This document shows, in pieces, positions 28,203 to 37,381 of a stretch of 63,264 nt of DNA. Position numbers and translations under genes: made by a program. Source of the DNA: an uncultured Aquimarina sp. Its GTDB lineage: Bacteria > Bacteroidota > Bacteroidia > Flavobacteriales > Flavobacteriaceae. The stretch spans positions 1 to 63,264 of the forward strand of contig CALLUJ010000109.1 of NCBI GenBank assembly GCA_938011245.1, given 5' to 3'. The notes below the pieces were generated by a model. It searched no databases and was not told the origin of the DNA. It was given only the letters and a program-made list of their open reading frames with translations. Position 1 is the first letter of the stretch. Every line of letters begins with the position of its first letter.

Positions 28203-28364
28203 TTAGTGTTTATGTCTAATTTCCGATGAAACAGATAATTTTTTTCTGCCCTTTGCTCTTCTACGGGCAAGGACTTTTCTTCCGTTTGCAGAGGCCATAC
28301 GCTCTCTGAATCCGTGTTTGTTCTTTCTTTTTCTTTTAGACGGTTGAAATGTTCTCTTGCTCAT
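28203..28364 (-). CDS. rpmH: 50S ribosomal protein bL34
   Basis: A 53-residue, highly basic protein starting [19 protein letters not shown] and containing [19 protein letters not shown], the L34 signature. It is part of the large ribosomal subunit. It has its own promoter upstream and terminator downstream and is not next to rnpA here. Confidence 0.96.
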   Translation of the reverse strand: MSKRTFQPSKRKRKNKHGFRERMASANGRKVLARRRAKGRKKLSVSSEIRHKH

Positions 28365-28440
28365 TATAAAATATCGTTAATAAAATATTTAGCTATGTTT
28401 TAGAGTTTTTAAGCGATTTTATTCGATTTAAAACTGCGTG

Positions 28441-28472
28441 CAAATATACGAAGACTTTTTAGTTTAACAAGG
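28441..28472 (-). promoter_or_regulatory. promoter of rpmH
   Basis: On the minus strand a CTTG is followed after 19 bases by TATATTTG (plus 28441-28448), a good match to the Bacteroidota consensus. It predicts a leader of about 70 bases. Confidence 0.65.
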
Positions 28473-28533
28473 TTTGGAGTAAAAAAAAACGAATTCTTTT
28501 TAATACCTTTGTGGCGTTAAAAATATCAATTAT

Positions 28534-29049
28534 ATGTTCAATAAAAACATTAAACTAATATTAGCGATATTAGTATTTGCATTAGCTGTTTTTCAATTTT
28601 TCGATAATTATATAGGTAATGGTATATTGTTGTTACTATTAGTGGGTATTTTTGTGTTCTTGTATTTTAAAAATGAAGTAATTTTATGGGCCTTTTTAAA
28701 ACTTAGAAAACAAGATTTTGAAGGGACATCGAAAATACTAGATAAAATTAAGAATCCAGAAACAGCATTGGTTACTAAACAGCAAGGTTATTATAATTAT
28801 TTGAGGGGTATTATTTTGTCTCAAACAAATATGACTAAAGCTGAAAAATACTTAAGAAAAGCTATTAAATTAGGTTTGTCTATGGATCAGGATTTAGCTG
28901 TAGCTAAACTTAATTTAGCAGGAATTGCAATGACTAAACGAAGAAAAAGAGAGGCTCAAGCGTTAATTGCTGAAGCTAAAAAATTAGATAAACAAGGTAT
29001 GTTAAAGGAACAAATAACAATGATGAAAAATCAAATGAAACGTATGTGA
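28534..29049 (+). CDS. membrane protein with TPR-like helices
   Basis: The 171-residue protein has two membrane helices (about residues 7-24 and 30-46). A cytoplasmic helical part follows with TPR spacing: GYYNYLRGIILSQTNMTKAEKYLRKAIKLG and LAVAKLNLAGIAMTKRRKREAQALIAEAKKL. A TACCTTTG box lies about 20 bases upstream. It probably serves as a protein-interaction adaptor at the inner membrane. No specific function is recognised. Confidence 0.7.
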   Translation: MFNKNIKLILAILVFALAVFQFFDNYIGNGILLLLLVGIFVFLYFKNEVILWAFLKLRKQDFEGTSKILDKIKNPETALVTKQQGYYNYLRGIILSQTNMTKAEKYLRKAIKLGLSMDQDLAVAKLNLAGIAMTKRRKREAQALIAEAKKLDKQGMLKEQITMMKNQMKRM

Positions 29050-29096
29050 GTTGTTAATTTTTTTTGCAATACTGTTTAAAAAAATAGAGGTAAAGC

Positions 29097-29126
29097 TTTG
29101 TTACTAGATAAAAGAATGTATATTTG
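29097..29126 (+). promoter_or_regulatory. consensus promoter of rpsU
   Basis: TTTG (29097-29100), an 18-base spacer and TATATTTG (29119-29126): a textbook match to the -33/-7 pattern of Bacteroidota. Transcription should start near 29132, giving a leader of about 57 bases. Confidence 0.8.
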
Positions 29127-29169
29127 CAGCCTATTAAAAGAGCCGTTGTTTGGTTCAATTAAAATCTAA

Positions 29170-29181
29170 AAGAAAGGAGGT
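29170..29181 (+). promoter_or_regulatory. exceptionally strong Shine-Dalgarno site of rpsU
   Basis: AGAAAGGAGGT is complementary to eleven consecutive bases of the usual 16S rRNA 3' end of this phylum (ACCTCCTTTCT) and lies eight bases from the ATG. Other genes here lack such a site. In Flavobacterium the anti-SD is sequestered by bS21 and rpsU itself keeps a strong SD for autoregulation, so this is the expected control element. Confidence 0.9.
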
Positions 29182-29188
29182 CATATCT

Positions 29189-29383
29189 ATGTTAATTATA
29201 CCTATTAAAGACGGAGAAAATATCGATAGAGCGCTGAAGCGTTTTAAGAGAAAATTTGATAAAACTGGAACTATGCGTCAACTTAGAGGGCGCAAGCAAT
29301 TTAACAAGCCATCGGTAGTTAGAAGAGCTCAAATTCAGAAAGCGCAATATATTCAGGGACTTAGAGACCAAGAAAATATTTAA
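29189..29383 (+). CDS. rpsU: 30S ribosomal protein bS21
   Basis: A 64-residue basic protein starting MLIIPIKDGENIDRALKRFK, with FDKTGTMRQLRGRKQF in the middle, matching bS21 of Bacteroidota. The ATG was chosen because the SD sits at the right distance and the family starts here; an upstream in-frame extension would run through the SD. In this phylum bS21, with bS6 and bS18, holds the anti-SD of 16S rRNA, and low bS21 frees it, favouring its own mRNA. Confidence 0.95.
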   Translation: MLIIPIKDGENIDRALKRFKRKFDKTGTMRQLRGRKQFNKPSVVRRAQIQKAQYIQGLRDQENI

Positions 29384-29422
29384 ATTAGTCTTTAAGTCGT
29401 TGTACGTCTTGGAGTTATAATA

Positions 29423-29456
29423 AAAAGCCTGTAGATAATAGTTTACAGGCTTTTTT
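29423..29456 (+). terminator. intrinsic terminator of rpsU
   Basis: AAAAGCCTGTA pairs with TACAGGCTTTT across a ten-base loop and is followed by further Ts. Confidence 0.88.
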
Positions 29457-29637
29457 GCAATAATAAAAAGGACTTTTATATATAATGTTTTACGTTAATA
29501 TAAAGAAAGTCTATTTTTTAAATTTATTGTAATGAAATGTACTAGAACTATTTTCTGCTAAGTAAAAACTTTGTTCGTATGTATTTTACAGAGAACAAGG
29601 TTTAAATTTTAAGTAGTATTTTTAATTAAAAATAAGT

Positions 29638-30846
29638 ATGAAAAGGAAATCAATAAAATTTAAAAACTCAAAAGGAATTGAGTTGTCTGGTAAAATAGAA
29701 CTTCCAGTAGATAGGCATCCTCGAGCTTATGCATTATTTGCTCACTGTTTTACTTGTAATAAAAATTTGACTGCAATTAAGAACATTTCTAGAGCTTTAA
29801 CTCAAAATGGTTTTGGGTTAGTACGTTTTGATTTTACGGGTTTAGGGCAAAGTAAAGGAGACTTTTCAGAAACTAACTTTTCTTCTAATATTCAAGATTT
29901 AGAAGATGTAGCGAATTATATGTCTCAAGAATTGGAAGCTCCTAGATTGTTAATAGGGCATTCTTTAGGAGGTGCAGCCGCTATTTTTGCGAGTAAAAAT
30001 ATTAATTCTATAGAAGCTGTAGCGACTATAGGAGCACCAGCATCTCCCGAACATGTAACTCATCTTTTTAAAAGTGGAATAGAAGAAATTGAAGCTACAG
30101 GAAAAGCTATAGTAGAAATTGGAGGAAGATCATTTCCTATAGCAAAACAGTTTTTAGATGATATTTCTATGGTTAGTATGGAAGAGGTTGTAAAAACACT
30201 TAGAAAACCTGTTTTAATATTGCATTCTCCGCAAGATACTACGGTAGAAATTAATAATGCAGCAGAAATTTATGCAGCAGCTAAACATCCTAAAAGTTTT
30301 GTGTCTTTAGATGGAGCAGATCATCTATTGTCTAATAAAGAAGATTCTGTATATGCAGGAAGTATAATTGTGCAGTGGGCAAGTAGATACATAAAAACTT
30401 TAGAGGATAAAAAATTAACAACAACAAATCAAGTAGTTGTTAAAATAGAGAAAGAAGATTTAACAACTCATATTCTTGCTGCTGGACACTCTATAATAGC
30501 AGACGAACCAGAATCTGTAGGAGGTAATAATTTTGGACCTTCTCCTTACGATTTATTATTATCGGCACTTGGTAGTTGTACGGCAATGACTTTACGATTA
30601 TACGCAGATCGTAAAAATTGGAATTTAGATGAAGTAGTAGTGCATTTATCGCATGGTAAAGATTACCCTGTAGATTGTAAAGAATGCAATCAACCTAAAT
30701 CAAAAATAGACCATATTGAAAAGAATATTCAATTAATTGGAGCTTTGGATGAAGCACAAAAACAGCGATTGTTAGCTATTGCAGATAAATGCCCAGTGCA
30801 TAAAACATTACATCAAAATGTTGTAGTAATTTCGAAATTAGTATAA
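29638..30846 (+). CDS. alpha/beta hydrolase fused to OsmC-like domain
   Basis: The 402-residue protein has an N-terminal alpha/beta hydrolase (residues 1-250; nucleophile GHSLGG at about 103-108, acid and His in DTTVEINN and GADHLLSN). A C-terminal OsmC-like domain follows (about 265-400; [15 protein letters not shown] and CPVHKTL carry the peroxidatic and resolving cysteine pattern). OsmC proteins reduce organic hydroperoxides; the hydrolase might release acyl groups from peroxidised lipids. The fusion is recurrent in proteobacteria and Bacteroidota. Substrates of both halves are inferred. Confidence 0.9.
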   Translation: MKRKSIKFKNSKGIELSGKIELPVDRHPRAYALFAHCFTCNKNLTAIKNISRALTQNGFGLVRFDFTGLGQSKGDFSETNFSSNIQDLEDVANYMSQELEAPRLLIGHSLGGAAAIFASKNINSIEAVATIGAPASPEHVTHLFKSGIEEIEATGKAIVEIGGRSFPIAKQFLDDISMVSMEEVVKTLRKPVLILHSPQDTTVEINNAAEIYAAAKHPKSFVSLDGADHLLSNKEDSVYAGSIIVQWASRYIKTLEDKKLTTTNQVVVKIEKEDLTTHILAAGHSIIADEPESVGGNNFGPSPYDLLLSALGSCTAMTLRLYADRKNWNLDEVVVHLSHGKDYPVDCKECNQPKSKIDHIEKNIQLIGALDEAQKQRLLAIADKCPVHKTLHQNVVVISKLV

Positions 30847-30904
30847 AGGATTATTAAATTTGGATTAGGGGTAAAAAATCTATTATGCCAGAATCTACTT
30901 TAAT

Positions 30905-31072
30905 TAGGCGTATTCAGAAAATGCGTAATCCCTTTTATAAGAGGTTTTTATCTTAAATTAATGTAAATAAAACCCTCGAAAACAGCTATTGATAGCTAAA
31001 AACGGGGTTTTTCTTTTACATTATTTATGAAATTACAAAGAATAAGTGAGTTCCATCACGAATTTTCGTTTT
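30905..31072. repeat. dispersed 170-bp repeat, copy B (inverted relative to copy A)
   Basis: Its reverse complement aligns with 1-170 from end to end, including ggattacgcattttctgaat at one end and actcacttattctttgtaat near the other. Most differences lie between the hairpin and the first end. The two copies face each other about 30.7 kb apart. Confidence 0.8.
30969..31013. terminator. hairpin core of repeat copy B
   Basis: AAAACCCTCG...CGGGGTTTT with inner AGCTA/TAGCT pairing, as in copy A. One outer pair differs, but the stem remains. It probably terminates the upstream hydrolase-OsmC transcript. Confidence 0.6.
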
Positions 31073-31174
31073 ATCAACTCAAGAAAATTTAGATTCCTTT
31101 TATACTCGTTTTTTTTACAGAGTGATTTGGGTAAAATCTATTTATCTATTCCTTGAGATTCTCTAGTCGAAAGA

Positions 31175-32005
31175 TTGAATATTAAAGAAAAACAACCGGA
31201 TTCTAAAATGATTTTTAGCCCTAAAGATGGTAGTATAGATTTAATGTTTTTAAAGCATTATAGTTGTTGTTCAGACAAAAAATATATAGAGCAACTTAAT
31301 GATACTATAGATTACCAATTCTTCTGTGATATCCATTTAAGTTTTACTTGTCTTACCAACTTTAAAATAGTAAGTCAAATACGTTGCGAACTAATAGCTA
31401 ATCTAAATATTAATATATTAGAAAAAGATTTATTTGCTCATAGGAAACTTTATATCGATAGTAAAAATCAAATTACAGTAGATGTCATTTGTTATGAAAG
31501 AGAGTTGCATTATCCTATCCCTCAAAAATTACTATAGGAAGCTGTAGGTTGGTTTTACAGTAGGTTATTATTGTAGAGTAGTCACTATAAAAACAGTATT
31601 AGAACAACAACAATTGTATTTTGCAACAGAAGTATCACCCAAAAATTACAAAGAAGAAAAGAAGTTAAAAGCTATTATAACCAAAGAAAGAGCAACTCGT
31701 TTAGAGGGTAGTTTTGGTAAATAAAAAGAATATTACCACCTCAAAAAAAACAAAACTACCGAAATACTTTGGATATTTTTTGGTATTCATACAGCCAATG
31801 CTCTAGGAATAAGCAGAAGGATACAACATAGCCAAGCACAAATAATAGTTTGAATTTTAAGAAACACCAAAAAAACAAGGGATTACTATGTATTGTTAGT
31901 TCAAAAAATGAGCACTTTAGGAAAGTAGTGACTAAAAAAGTGAAAATCCAAGATCTGAATCTATCAAATCTTAGATTTTCTATAAGCATTTTTATGAAAT
32001 AGCCT
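31175..32005 (+). pseudogene. dead DDE transposase (unclassified, IS4/IS5/IS1182-like)
   Basis: The first 120 codons (31175-31537) read like a transposase N-terminus: FLKHYSCCSD, YQFFCDIHLSF, LTNFKIVSQIRCEL. After a stop the downstream frame gives SPKNYKEEKKLKAIITKERA, RLEGSFGK and, after another stop, TEILWIFFGIHTANALGISRRI, which is the C-terminal DDE end. The catalytic middle is deleted. A similar 3' end with a QNLNLTN-like line recurs near 39750. Family naming is uncertain. Confidence 0.65.
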
Positions 32006-32023
32006 TATTTCCTAAATGCTATA

Positions 32024-32052
32024 AGAAAAGCCTGTAATTTACAGGCTTTTCT
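32024..32052 (-). terminator. terminator of the transketolase operon
   Basis: AGAAAAGCCTGTA and TACAGGCTTTTCT form a 13-bp stem with a three-base loop. It is symmetric, so it also blocks transcription from the dead IS. Confidence 0.85.
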
Positions 32053-32074
32053 TTATTTAAATGAAAAAATAAAT

Positions 32075-33028
32075 TTATTTTCTTTTAAGTACTTTTTCTG
32101 CAGCTTTTTCAATAGCAGGAGCATCAAGCTCGTATTTAGCCATTAATTCGTCGGCAGTACCACTTTCTCCAAAAGTATCTTTAGTAGCTATATATTCTTG
32201 TGGAGTAGGGTTATTTAAAGATAGCACTCTAGCTACACTTTCGCCTAGCCCCCCTAAATAATTGTGTTCTTCACAAGTAACAATACAACCAGTTTTGGCT
32301 ACCGATTTTAAAATAGCTTCCTCGTCTAATGGTTTTATAGTGTGTATATTAATTACTTCAGCGCTAATTCCTTTGGCTTCTAGTTTTTCGGCAGCTAGCA
32401 AAGCTTCCCATACACAGTGACCTGTAGCAACAATAGTTACGTCGGTACCTTCGTTTAATAATACGGCTTTACCAATTTTGAATTCGCCGTTTTCTGGCGT
32501 AAAATTAGCTACTTTTGGACGACCAAAACGCAAATACACAGGTCCTTCGTAATCTGCAATTGCTAAAGTAGCAGCTTTAGTTTGGTTAAAATCGCAAGTA
32601 TTAATTACAACCATTCCAGGTAGCATTTTCATTAAGCCAATATCCTCTAATATTTGATGTGTTGCACCATCTTCTCCAAGTGTTAAACCAGCATGAGAAG
32701 CACAAATTTTCACATTTTTTTCAGAATAAGCTACCGATTGACGAATTTGGTCATAAACACGACCTGTCGCAAAATTAGCAAAAGTACCAGCAAAAGGAAT
32801 TTTTCCTCCAATGGTTAAACCTGCAGCCATACCAATCATATTGGCTTCGGCAATTCCTGTTTGGAAAAAACGCTCAGGGGAATGTTCTATAAATCCTTCC
32901 ATTTTTAACGACCCAATAAGATCGGCACAAAGAGCAACAACATTTTCGTTCGTTTTTGCTAGCTCAGTTAATCCAGCTCCAAAACCAGAACGAGTATCTT
33001 TTTTTCCTGAATCTATATATTTTTTCAT
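32075..33028 (-). CDS. transketolase, C-terminal subunit (Pyr domain)
   Basis: The 317-residue protein contains the pyrimidine-binding domain (VALCADLIGSLKM; catalytic-type glutamate in FQTGIAEANMIGMAAGL) and the transketolase C-terminal domain (TCEEHNYLGGLGESVARVL). It forms the ThDP active site with the separate N-terminal subunit encoded 30 bases upstream. Together they transfer two-carbon units in the pentose phosphate pathway. Splitting into two genes is common in Bacteroidota and archaea. Confidence 0.94.
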   Translation of the reverse strand: MKKYIDSGKKDTRSGFGAGLTELAKTNENVVALCADLIGSLKMEGFIEHSPERFFQTGIAEANMIGMAAGLTIGGKIPFAGTFANFATGRVYDQIRQSVAYSEKNVKICASHAGLTLGEDGATHQILEDIGLMKMLPGMVVINTCDFNQTKAATLAIADYEGPVYLRFGRPKVANFTPENGEFKIGKAVLLNEGTDVTIVATGHCVWEALLAAEKLEAKGISAEVINIHTIKPLDEEAILKSVAKTGCIVTCEEHNYLGGLGESVARVLSLNNPTPQEYIATKDTFGESGTADELMAKYELDAPAIEKAAEKVLKRK

Positions 33029-33058
33029 AATTTCTTTCTTAGTGTACGAATAACAAGA

Positions 33059-33904
33059 TTAATAATCACCTAAAGTTTCTGGGTTTTGAGATAAAGCATT
33101 CTCTAATTGCTCGTCACTAGGTGCTTTACCATGCCATGCATGTGTATGCATCATAAAGTCTACACCATTACCCATTATAGTATGTAATAAGATACAAACA
33201 GGTTTTCCTTTTCCAGAAATAGCTTTGGCTTGGTTAAGACCAGCAATAATAGCTTCTAGGTTATTACCTTCTTTAACTTCAAGAACATCCCATCCAAAAG
33301 CTTCCCATTTGGCTTTTAAATCTCCTAAGGAACATACTTGTTCGGTAGATCCATCTATTTGTTGTCCATTAAAATCTACGGTAGCAATTAGGTTATCTAC
33401 TTTATTAGCTGCAGCATACATTGCAGCTTCCCATATTTGTCCTTCTTGTAACTCTCCATCTCCGTGAAGTGTGAAAACTAAATTAGTATCGCTATTTAGT
33501 TTTTTTGCTTGTGCAGTACCAATAGCAACAGATAATCCTTGACCTAAAGATCCAGAAGCCACACGTACACCAGGTAAACCATCGTGAGTCGAAGGGTGTC
33601 CTTGTAAACGTGTACCTAATTTACGAAAAGTACTTAGCTCTTCAATAGGAAAGTAACCACTACGTGCTAAGACGCTATAAATTACTGGAGAAATGTGTCC
33701 GTTTGACAAAAAGAATACATCTTCACCAATTCCATCCATACTAAACCCTTCTTTGCGGTTCATGATTTCTTGATAAAGGGCTACTAAAAACTCGGTACAA
33801 CCTAAAGACCCTCCCGGGTGACCTGAATTTACAGCGTGTACTTGACGAAGAATATCACGACGTACTTGCGTAGCAAAATCTTCTAACTGACTGATATTTG
33901 ACAT
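33059..33904 (-). CDS. transketolase, N-terminal subunit (PP domain)
   Basis: The 281-residue ThDP diphosphate-binding domain contains the substrate and cofactor histidine motif NSGHPGGSLG, FFLSNGHISP, GSLGQGLSVAIG and the GDGELQEGQIWEA...DFNGQQ Mg-ThDP motif. It works as a heteromer with the following gene, with which it forms a two-gene operon. Confidence 0.94.
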   Translation of the reverse strand: MSNISQLEDFATQVRRDILRQVHAVNSGHPGGSLGCTEFLVALYQEIMNRKEGFSMDGIGEDVFFLSNGHISPVIYSVLARSGYFPIEELSTFRKLGTRLQGHPSTHDGLPGVRVASGSLGQGLSVAIGTAQAKKLNSDTNLVFTLHGDGELQEGQIWEAAMYAAANKVDNLIATVDFNGQQIDGSTEQVCSLGDLKAKWEAFGWDVLEVKEGNNLEAIIAGLNQAKAISGKGKPVCILLHTIMGNGVDFMMHTHAWHGKAPSDEQLENALSQNPETLGDY

Positions 33905-34083
33905 TTCTTTTTATTTCGTTTAAATAATCTACCAAAAATACGGGTTTTGACTACTATGGCAAAATACTTAGATGTTTTAATTATGTTTTTCCTAAAACTT
34001 ATTAATTACTTAAGTATTTTTTTTGATGAAAATTAGAAAAACTCTATTCAATAGAGATTATTACTTTGTTTTGTGATAAAAAC

Positions 34084-34091
34084 TATCTTTG
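34084..34091 (+). promoter_or_regulatory. -7 box of tgt
   Basis: TATCTTTG, with TTTG 15 bases upstream. It overlaps the only possible upstream start (a TTG), so translation must begin at the ATG 18 bases further on. Confidence 0.65.
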
Positions 34092-34109
34092 TGTTTCGAA
34101 AAAGTATAT

Positions 34110-35240
34110 ATGAAATTTGATTTATTAGCACAAGATTCTAATTCTAAAGCACGAGCAGGAAGTATAACTACAGATCATGGTGTAATTGAAACACCTATTT
34201 TTATGCCTGTTGGGACAGTTGGGACTGTTAAAGGGGTGCATCAACGCGAATTAAAAGAAGAGATTAATCCTGATATTATTTTAGGAAACACTTATCATTT
34301 ATACCTACGTCCTCAAACTCCTATTTTAGAAAAAGCGGGAGGACTTCATAAATTTATGAATTGGAATAGAAATATACTTACCGATAGTGGAGGGTATCAA
34401 GTGTACTCTCTCTCTGGGCGAAGAAAAATAAAAGAAGAAGGCGTAAAATTTAAATCGCATATAGATGGTTCTACGCATCTTTTTACCCCAGAAAACGTAA
34501 TGGAAATTCAACGTACTATTGGAGCCGATATTATTATGGCTTTTGATGAGTGTACACCATATCCTTGTGATTATAATTATGCAAAACGTAGTATGCATAT
34601 GACACATCGTTGGCTAAAGCGATGCATGGCACATTTAGAAAAAGTACCTTTTAAATACGATTACTCTCAAGCTTTTTTTCCTATAGTACAAGGAAGTACT
34701 TATAAAGACTTACGTAGGCAGTCTGCCGAAACTATAGCAAATGCTAATGCACCAGGAAATGCTATAGGAGGACTCTCTGTTGGTGAACCAGCAGAAGAAT
34801 TATATGCGATGACCGAAGTGGTTACCGAAATTTTACCAGTTGAAAAACCAAGATATCTAATGGGAGTAGGGACACCTATTAATATATTGGAAAATATAGC
34901 TCTTGGAGTAGATATGTTTGACTGTGTAATGCCTACTCGTAATGCACGAAATGGAATGTTATTTACAGCTCATGGATCAATTAATATAAAAAACAGAAAA
35001 TGGGTCGATGATTTTTCTGCGATAGATGATATGGGGATTACTTGGGTAGATACTGAATATTCTAAAGCTTATTTAAAACATTTGTTCTCTGTAAACGAAA
35101 TGTTAGGAAAACAAATAGCAACAATTCATAACTTAGGTTTTTATTTGTGGTTAACTAGAGAAGCTAGAAAACATATTTTAGCAGGTGATTTTGCAAATTG
35201 GAAAAATAAGATGGTAAAACAAATGGATAAACGTTTGTAA
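34110..35240 (+). CDS. tgt: queuine tRNA-ribosyltransferase
   Basis: The 376-residue TIM-barrel enzyme has ILGNTYHLYLRP, DSGGYQVYSLS, the nucleophile region MAFDECTPYP, GGLSVGEP and CVMPTRNARNG. It exchanges guanine 34 for preQ1 in tRNAs with GUN anticodons. The start was set after the promoter box. Where E. coli and other enzymes have the zinc ligands CxCxxC (about 302-307), this protein has DDMGITWVDTEYSKAYL (about 306-322) without any cysteine; the IHNL histidine region is kept. So zinc binding is probably lost. It is followed after 14 bases by a permease gene. Confidence 0.94.
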   Translation: MKFDLLAQDSNSKARAGSITTDHGVIETPIFMPVGTVGTVKGVHQRELKEEINPDIILGNTYHLYLRPQTPILEKAGGLHKFMNWNRNILTDSGGYQVYSLSGRRKIKEEGVKFKSHIDGSTHLFTPENVMEIQRTIGADIIMAFDECTPYPCDYNYAKRSMHMTHRWLKRCMAHLEKVPFKYDYSQAFFPIVQGSTYKDLRRQSAETIANANAPGNAIGGLSVGEPAEELYAMTEVVTEILPVEKPRYLMGVGTPINILENIALGVDMFDCVMPTRNARNGMLFTAHGSINIKNRKWVDDFSAIDDMGITWVDTEYSKAYLKHLFSVNEMLGKQIATIHNLGFYLWLTREARKHILAGDFANWKNKMVKQMDKRL

Positions 35241-35254
35241 TAAGGTTTTAATTT

Positions 35255-36340
35255 ATGTTAAAGATTTTAGATTGGTATATTTTAAAAAGGTACATAGGAA
35301 CGTTTTTTTCGTTATTTCTAATTTTTATACCTATTGCCATATTGGCAAATTTAGCGGAGAAGATTGATAATATTTTTGAAAAAAAATTGCCTTTTTTAGA
35401 TGTACTTCAGTATTATGGAAATTTTTCGGTACACTTTGCATACCTTTTGTTTCCTTTTTTATTATTTCTTTCGGTAATTTGGTTTACATCCAAACTAGCA
35501 AATACTACCGAAATTATAGCTTTTTTGAGTTCGGGAGCTTCTTATACACGTTTTTTAAGGCCTTATTTAATAGGAGCAAGTTTTATTACCTTGTTAACTT
35601 TAGTAGGAGGTATGTTTTTTGTTCCTAAGGCTAGTGAGGCTTACAACAATTTTAATTACACTTATTTAAAATCTAGAAGAAAACAAGATAATTCTAAAAA
35701 TTTATATAGACAAGTAGAAGATAATAATTACATATATGCTTACGAATTTTCACCAAGTAAAGGAGAGGCAAAGAGATTTACATTGGAACATATAGAGGAC
35801 TTTAAATTGAAGTATAAAATTTCGGCAACAAAGCTAGAATATAAGCCAGAGGATAGTATCTTTAAATTATACAATTATGTAAAAAGGACAGTAACAGAGA
35901 ATGGCGATATTATAGAAAAAAAGACTAATTTAGATACAATATTAAATTTTAACTTAGATCGCTTAACCCCAGTTAAATATGTAGCAGAGTCGTTAGATTA
36001 TTTTGCGCTTAAGAAATTTATGGAAGAAGAAGAACGTAGAGGATCTCCCGCAATGAATAGATATAAATTTGTAGCGTATAAACGAGTTAGTTTACCTGTA
36101 GCAGCTTATATATTAACAATAATAGGAGTAGCTGTATCATCCATGAAACGAAGAGGAGGAATGGGAGTGAACCTAATTTTTGGATTTGTAATAGCTTTTA
36201 GTTTTGTGTTTTTCGATAAAGTTTTTGGAACTATAGCAATGCAACCAAACAGTTCGCTTTCACCACTTTTTGCAGTATGGTTTCCTAACGTAATTTTTGC
36301 TTTTTTAGCTGTTTATTTACTAATTAAGACAAAACGATAA
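35255..36340 (+). CDS. LptF/LptG family permease
   Basis: The 361-residue YjgP/YjgQ protein has three membrane helices near the N-terminus (about 12-33, 55-80, 100-122), a central periplasmic beta-jellyroll-like part and three C-terminal helices (from about residue 275). LptF/G pairs with LptB2 to extract lipopolysaccharide from the inner membrane. It follows tgt closely, an arrangement frequent in Bacteroidota. Whether it is LptF or LptG cannot be told. Confidence 0.88.
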   Translation: MLKILDWYILKRYIGTFFSLFLIFIPIAILANLAEKIDNIFEKKLPFLDVLQYYGNFSVHFAYLLFPFLLFLSVIWFTSKLANTTEIIAFLSSGASYTRFLRPYLIGASFITLLTLVGGMFFVPKASEAYNNFNYTYLKSRRKQDNSKNLYRQVEDNNYIYAYEFSPSKGEAKRFTLEHIEDFKLKYKISATKLEYKPEDSIFKLYNYVKRTVTENGDIIEKKTNLDTILNFNLDRLTPVKYVAESLDYFALKKFMEEEERRGSPAMNRYKFVAYKRVSLPVAAYILTIIGVAVSSMKRRGGMGVNLIFGFVIAFSFVFFDKVFGTIAMQPNSSLSPLFAVWFPNVIFAFLAVYLLIKTKR

Positions 36341-36362
36341 CAAAATAATAGCCTAAGAAGCT

Positions 36363-36395
36363 TTTGTTTTTAAGGTAAATTGAATCATATATTTG
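36363..36395 (+). promoter_or_regulatory. promoter ahead of the MlaD-like gene
   Basis: TTTG (36363-36366), a 21-base spacer and TATATTTG (36388-36395). Transcription should start near 36401, leaving a leader of about 20 bases. Confidence 0.7.
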
Positions 36396-36423
36396 TTAAA
36401 TTTGATTATAGAAAAATAATATT

Positions 36424-37374
36424 TTGAAGATAACTAGAGAAATAAAAACGGCATTACTAGCCATATCGGCAATTGTTTTGCTAATTTTTGGATATAACTT
36501 TTTAAAAGGGAAAAACTTATTAAGTAATGACAAGGTTTTTTATGCGATATACAATAATATAGAAGGCTTAGATGTATCTTCTAAAGTAACCATAAATGGA
36601 TATGTAGTAGGTAAAGTTTCTAATATAGATTTTATAGGAACTAGTGGAAAATTAAAGGTTACTTTTGTTATTGAGAAAGATTTTGAGTTTGGAAAAAAAA
36701 GTGTGGCTAAGATATATAGTGCAGGTTTTATAGGAGGTAAAAATTTAGGAATTATACCAGAAGCGAATCCAACCCAAATGGCAAAAAGTGGAGACGAAAT
36801 TTCATCGGAAATTGAACCAGACCTTGTAGGAGAAGTCGTTGGTAAGTTAGATCCTATTCAAGATAAGCTAAAGGTGGTTTTAGACGAAACTTCAATATCT
36901 TTAAGTAGAATTAATAAATTATTGAATGAAGAAAATACAGCTAATATATCTAAGGCACTTAAAAGTTTAACAAATACATTAAATACTTTAGAATATACCT
37001 CTAAAAATGTAGATGCTTTATTGGCAGGCAATAGAGATAATTTAGAAGCTACCTTAATCAATTTTAAAAATTCTTCGGATAACATTAATAAATTTTCTAG
37101 TGAAGTTTCAAAAGTTGATGTGCGTAAAATGATGATTAATTTAGATGAAACCATTAATAAATTTTCATTAATTGCTTCAAAAGTAAATTCTAATACAGGA
37201 AGTGTAGGGAAATTAGTTAACGACCCAGCTATTTATGATAATTTAGATAGAGCCACACGCCAGTTAGATTTGCTATTACAAGATATGAAATTGAATCCTA
37301 AACGTTATGTTCACTTTTCTGTGTTTGGAAAAAAAGAAAAAGGGTATAAGAAACCAAAAGATTCATTAAAATAG
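36424..37374 (+). CDS. MlaD/MCE family protein
   Basis: The 316-residue protein has one N-terminal membrane helix (about 8-26), an MCE domain (about 38-115: YAIYNNIEGLDVSSKVTINGYVVGKVSNIDF, IYSAGFIGGKNLGII) and a long helical coiled tail. MCE proteins carry lipids between inner and outer membrane with an ABC transporter (MlaEF). The start is TTG, well placed after the promoter. Seven bases separate it from the next gene. No mlaE or mlaF is in the window. Confidence 0.85.
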   Translation: MKITREIKTALLAISAIVLLIFGYNFLKGKNLLSNDKVFYAIYNNIEGLDVSSKVTINGYVVGKVSNIDFIGTSGKLKVTFVIEKDFEFGKKSVAKIYSAGFIGGKNLGIIPEANPTQMAKSGDEISSEIEPDLVGEVVGKLDPIQDKLKVVLDETSISLSRINKLLNEENTANISKALKSLTNTLNTLEYTSKNVDALLAGNRDNLEATLINFKNSSDNINKFSSEVSKVDVRKMMINLDETINKFSLIASKVNSNTGSVGKLVNDPAIYDNLDRATRQLDLLLQDMKLNPKRYVHFSVFGKKEKGYKKPKDSLK

Positions 37375-37381
37375 ATAAACA

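Larger units (their letters stand above)
30847..31174. other. intergenic DNA with repeat copy B
   Basis: Apart from the dispersed repeat (30905-31072) there is no gene. The repeat hairpin is the only terminator-like structure behind the hydrolase-OsmC gene. Confidence 0.5.

Noticed and set aside
29150-29188. Upstream extension of bS21
   Set aside because: It would translate through the Shine-Dalgarno sequence, and the family begins at MLIIPIKDGE.
34089-34109. Upstream TTG start for tgt, adding seven residues
   Set aside because: The TTG is part of the -7 promoter box TATCTTTG, so it should not be in the transcript.
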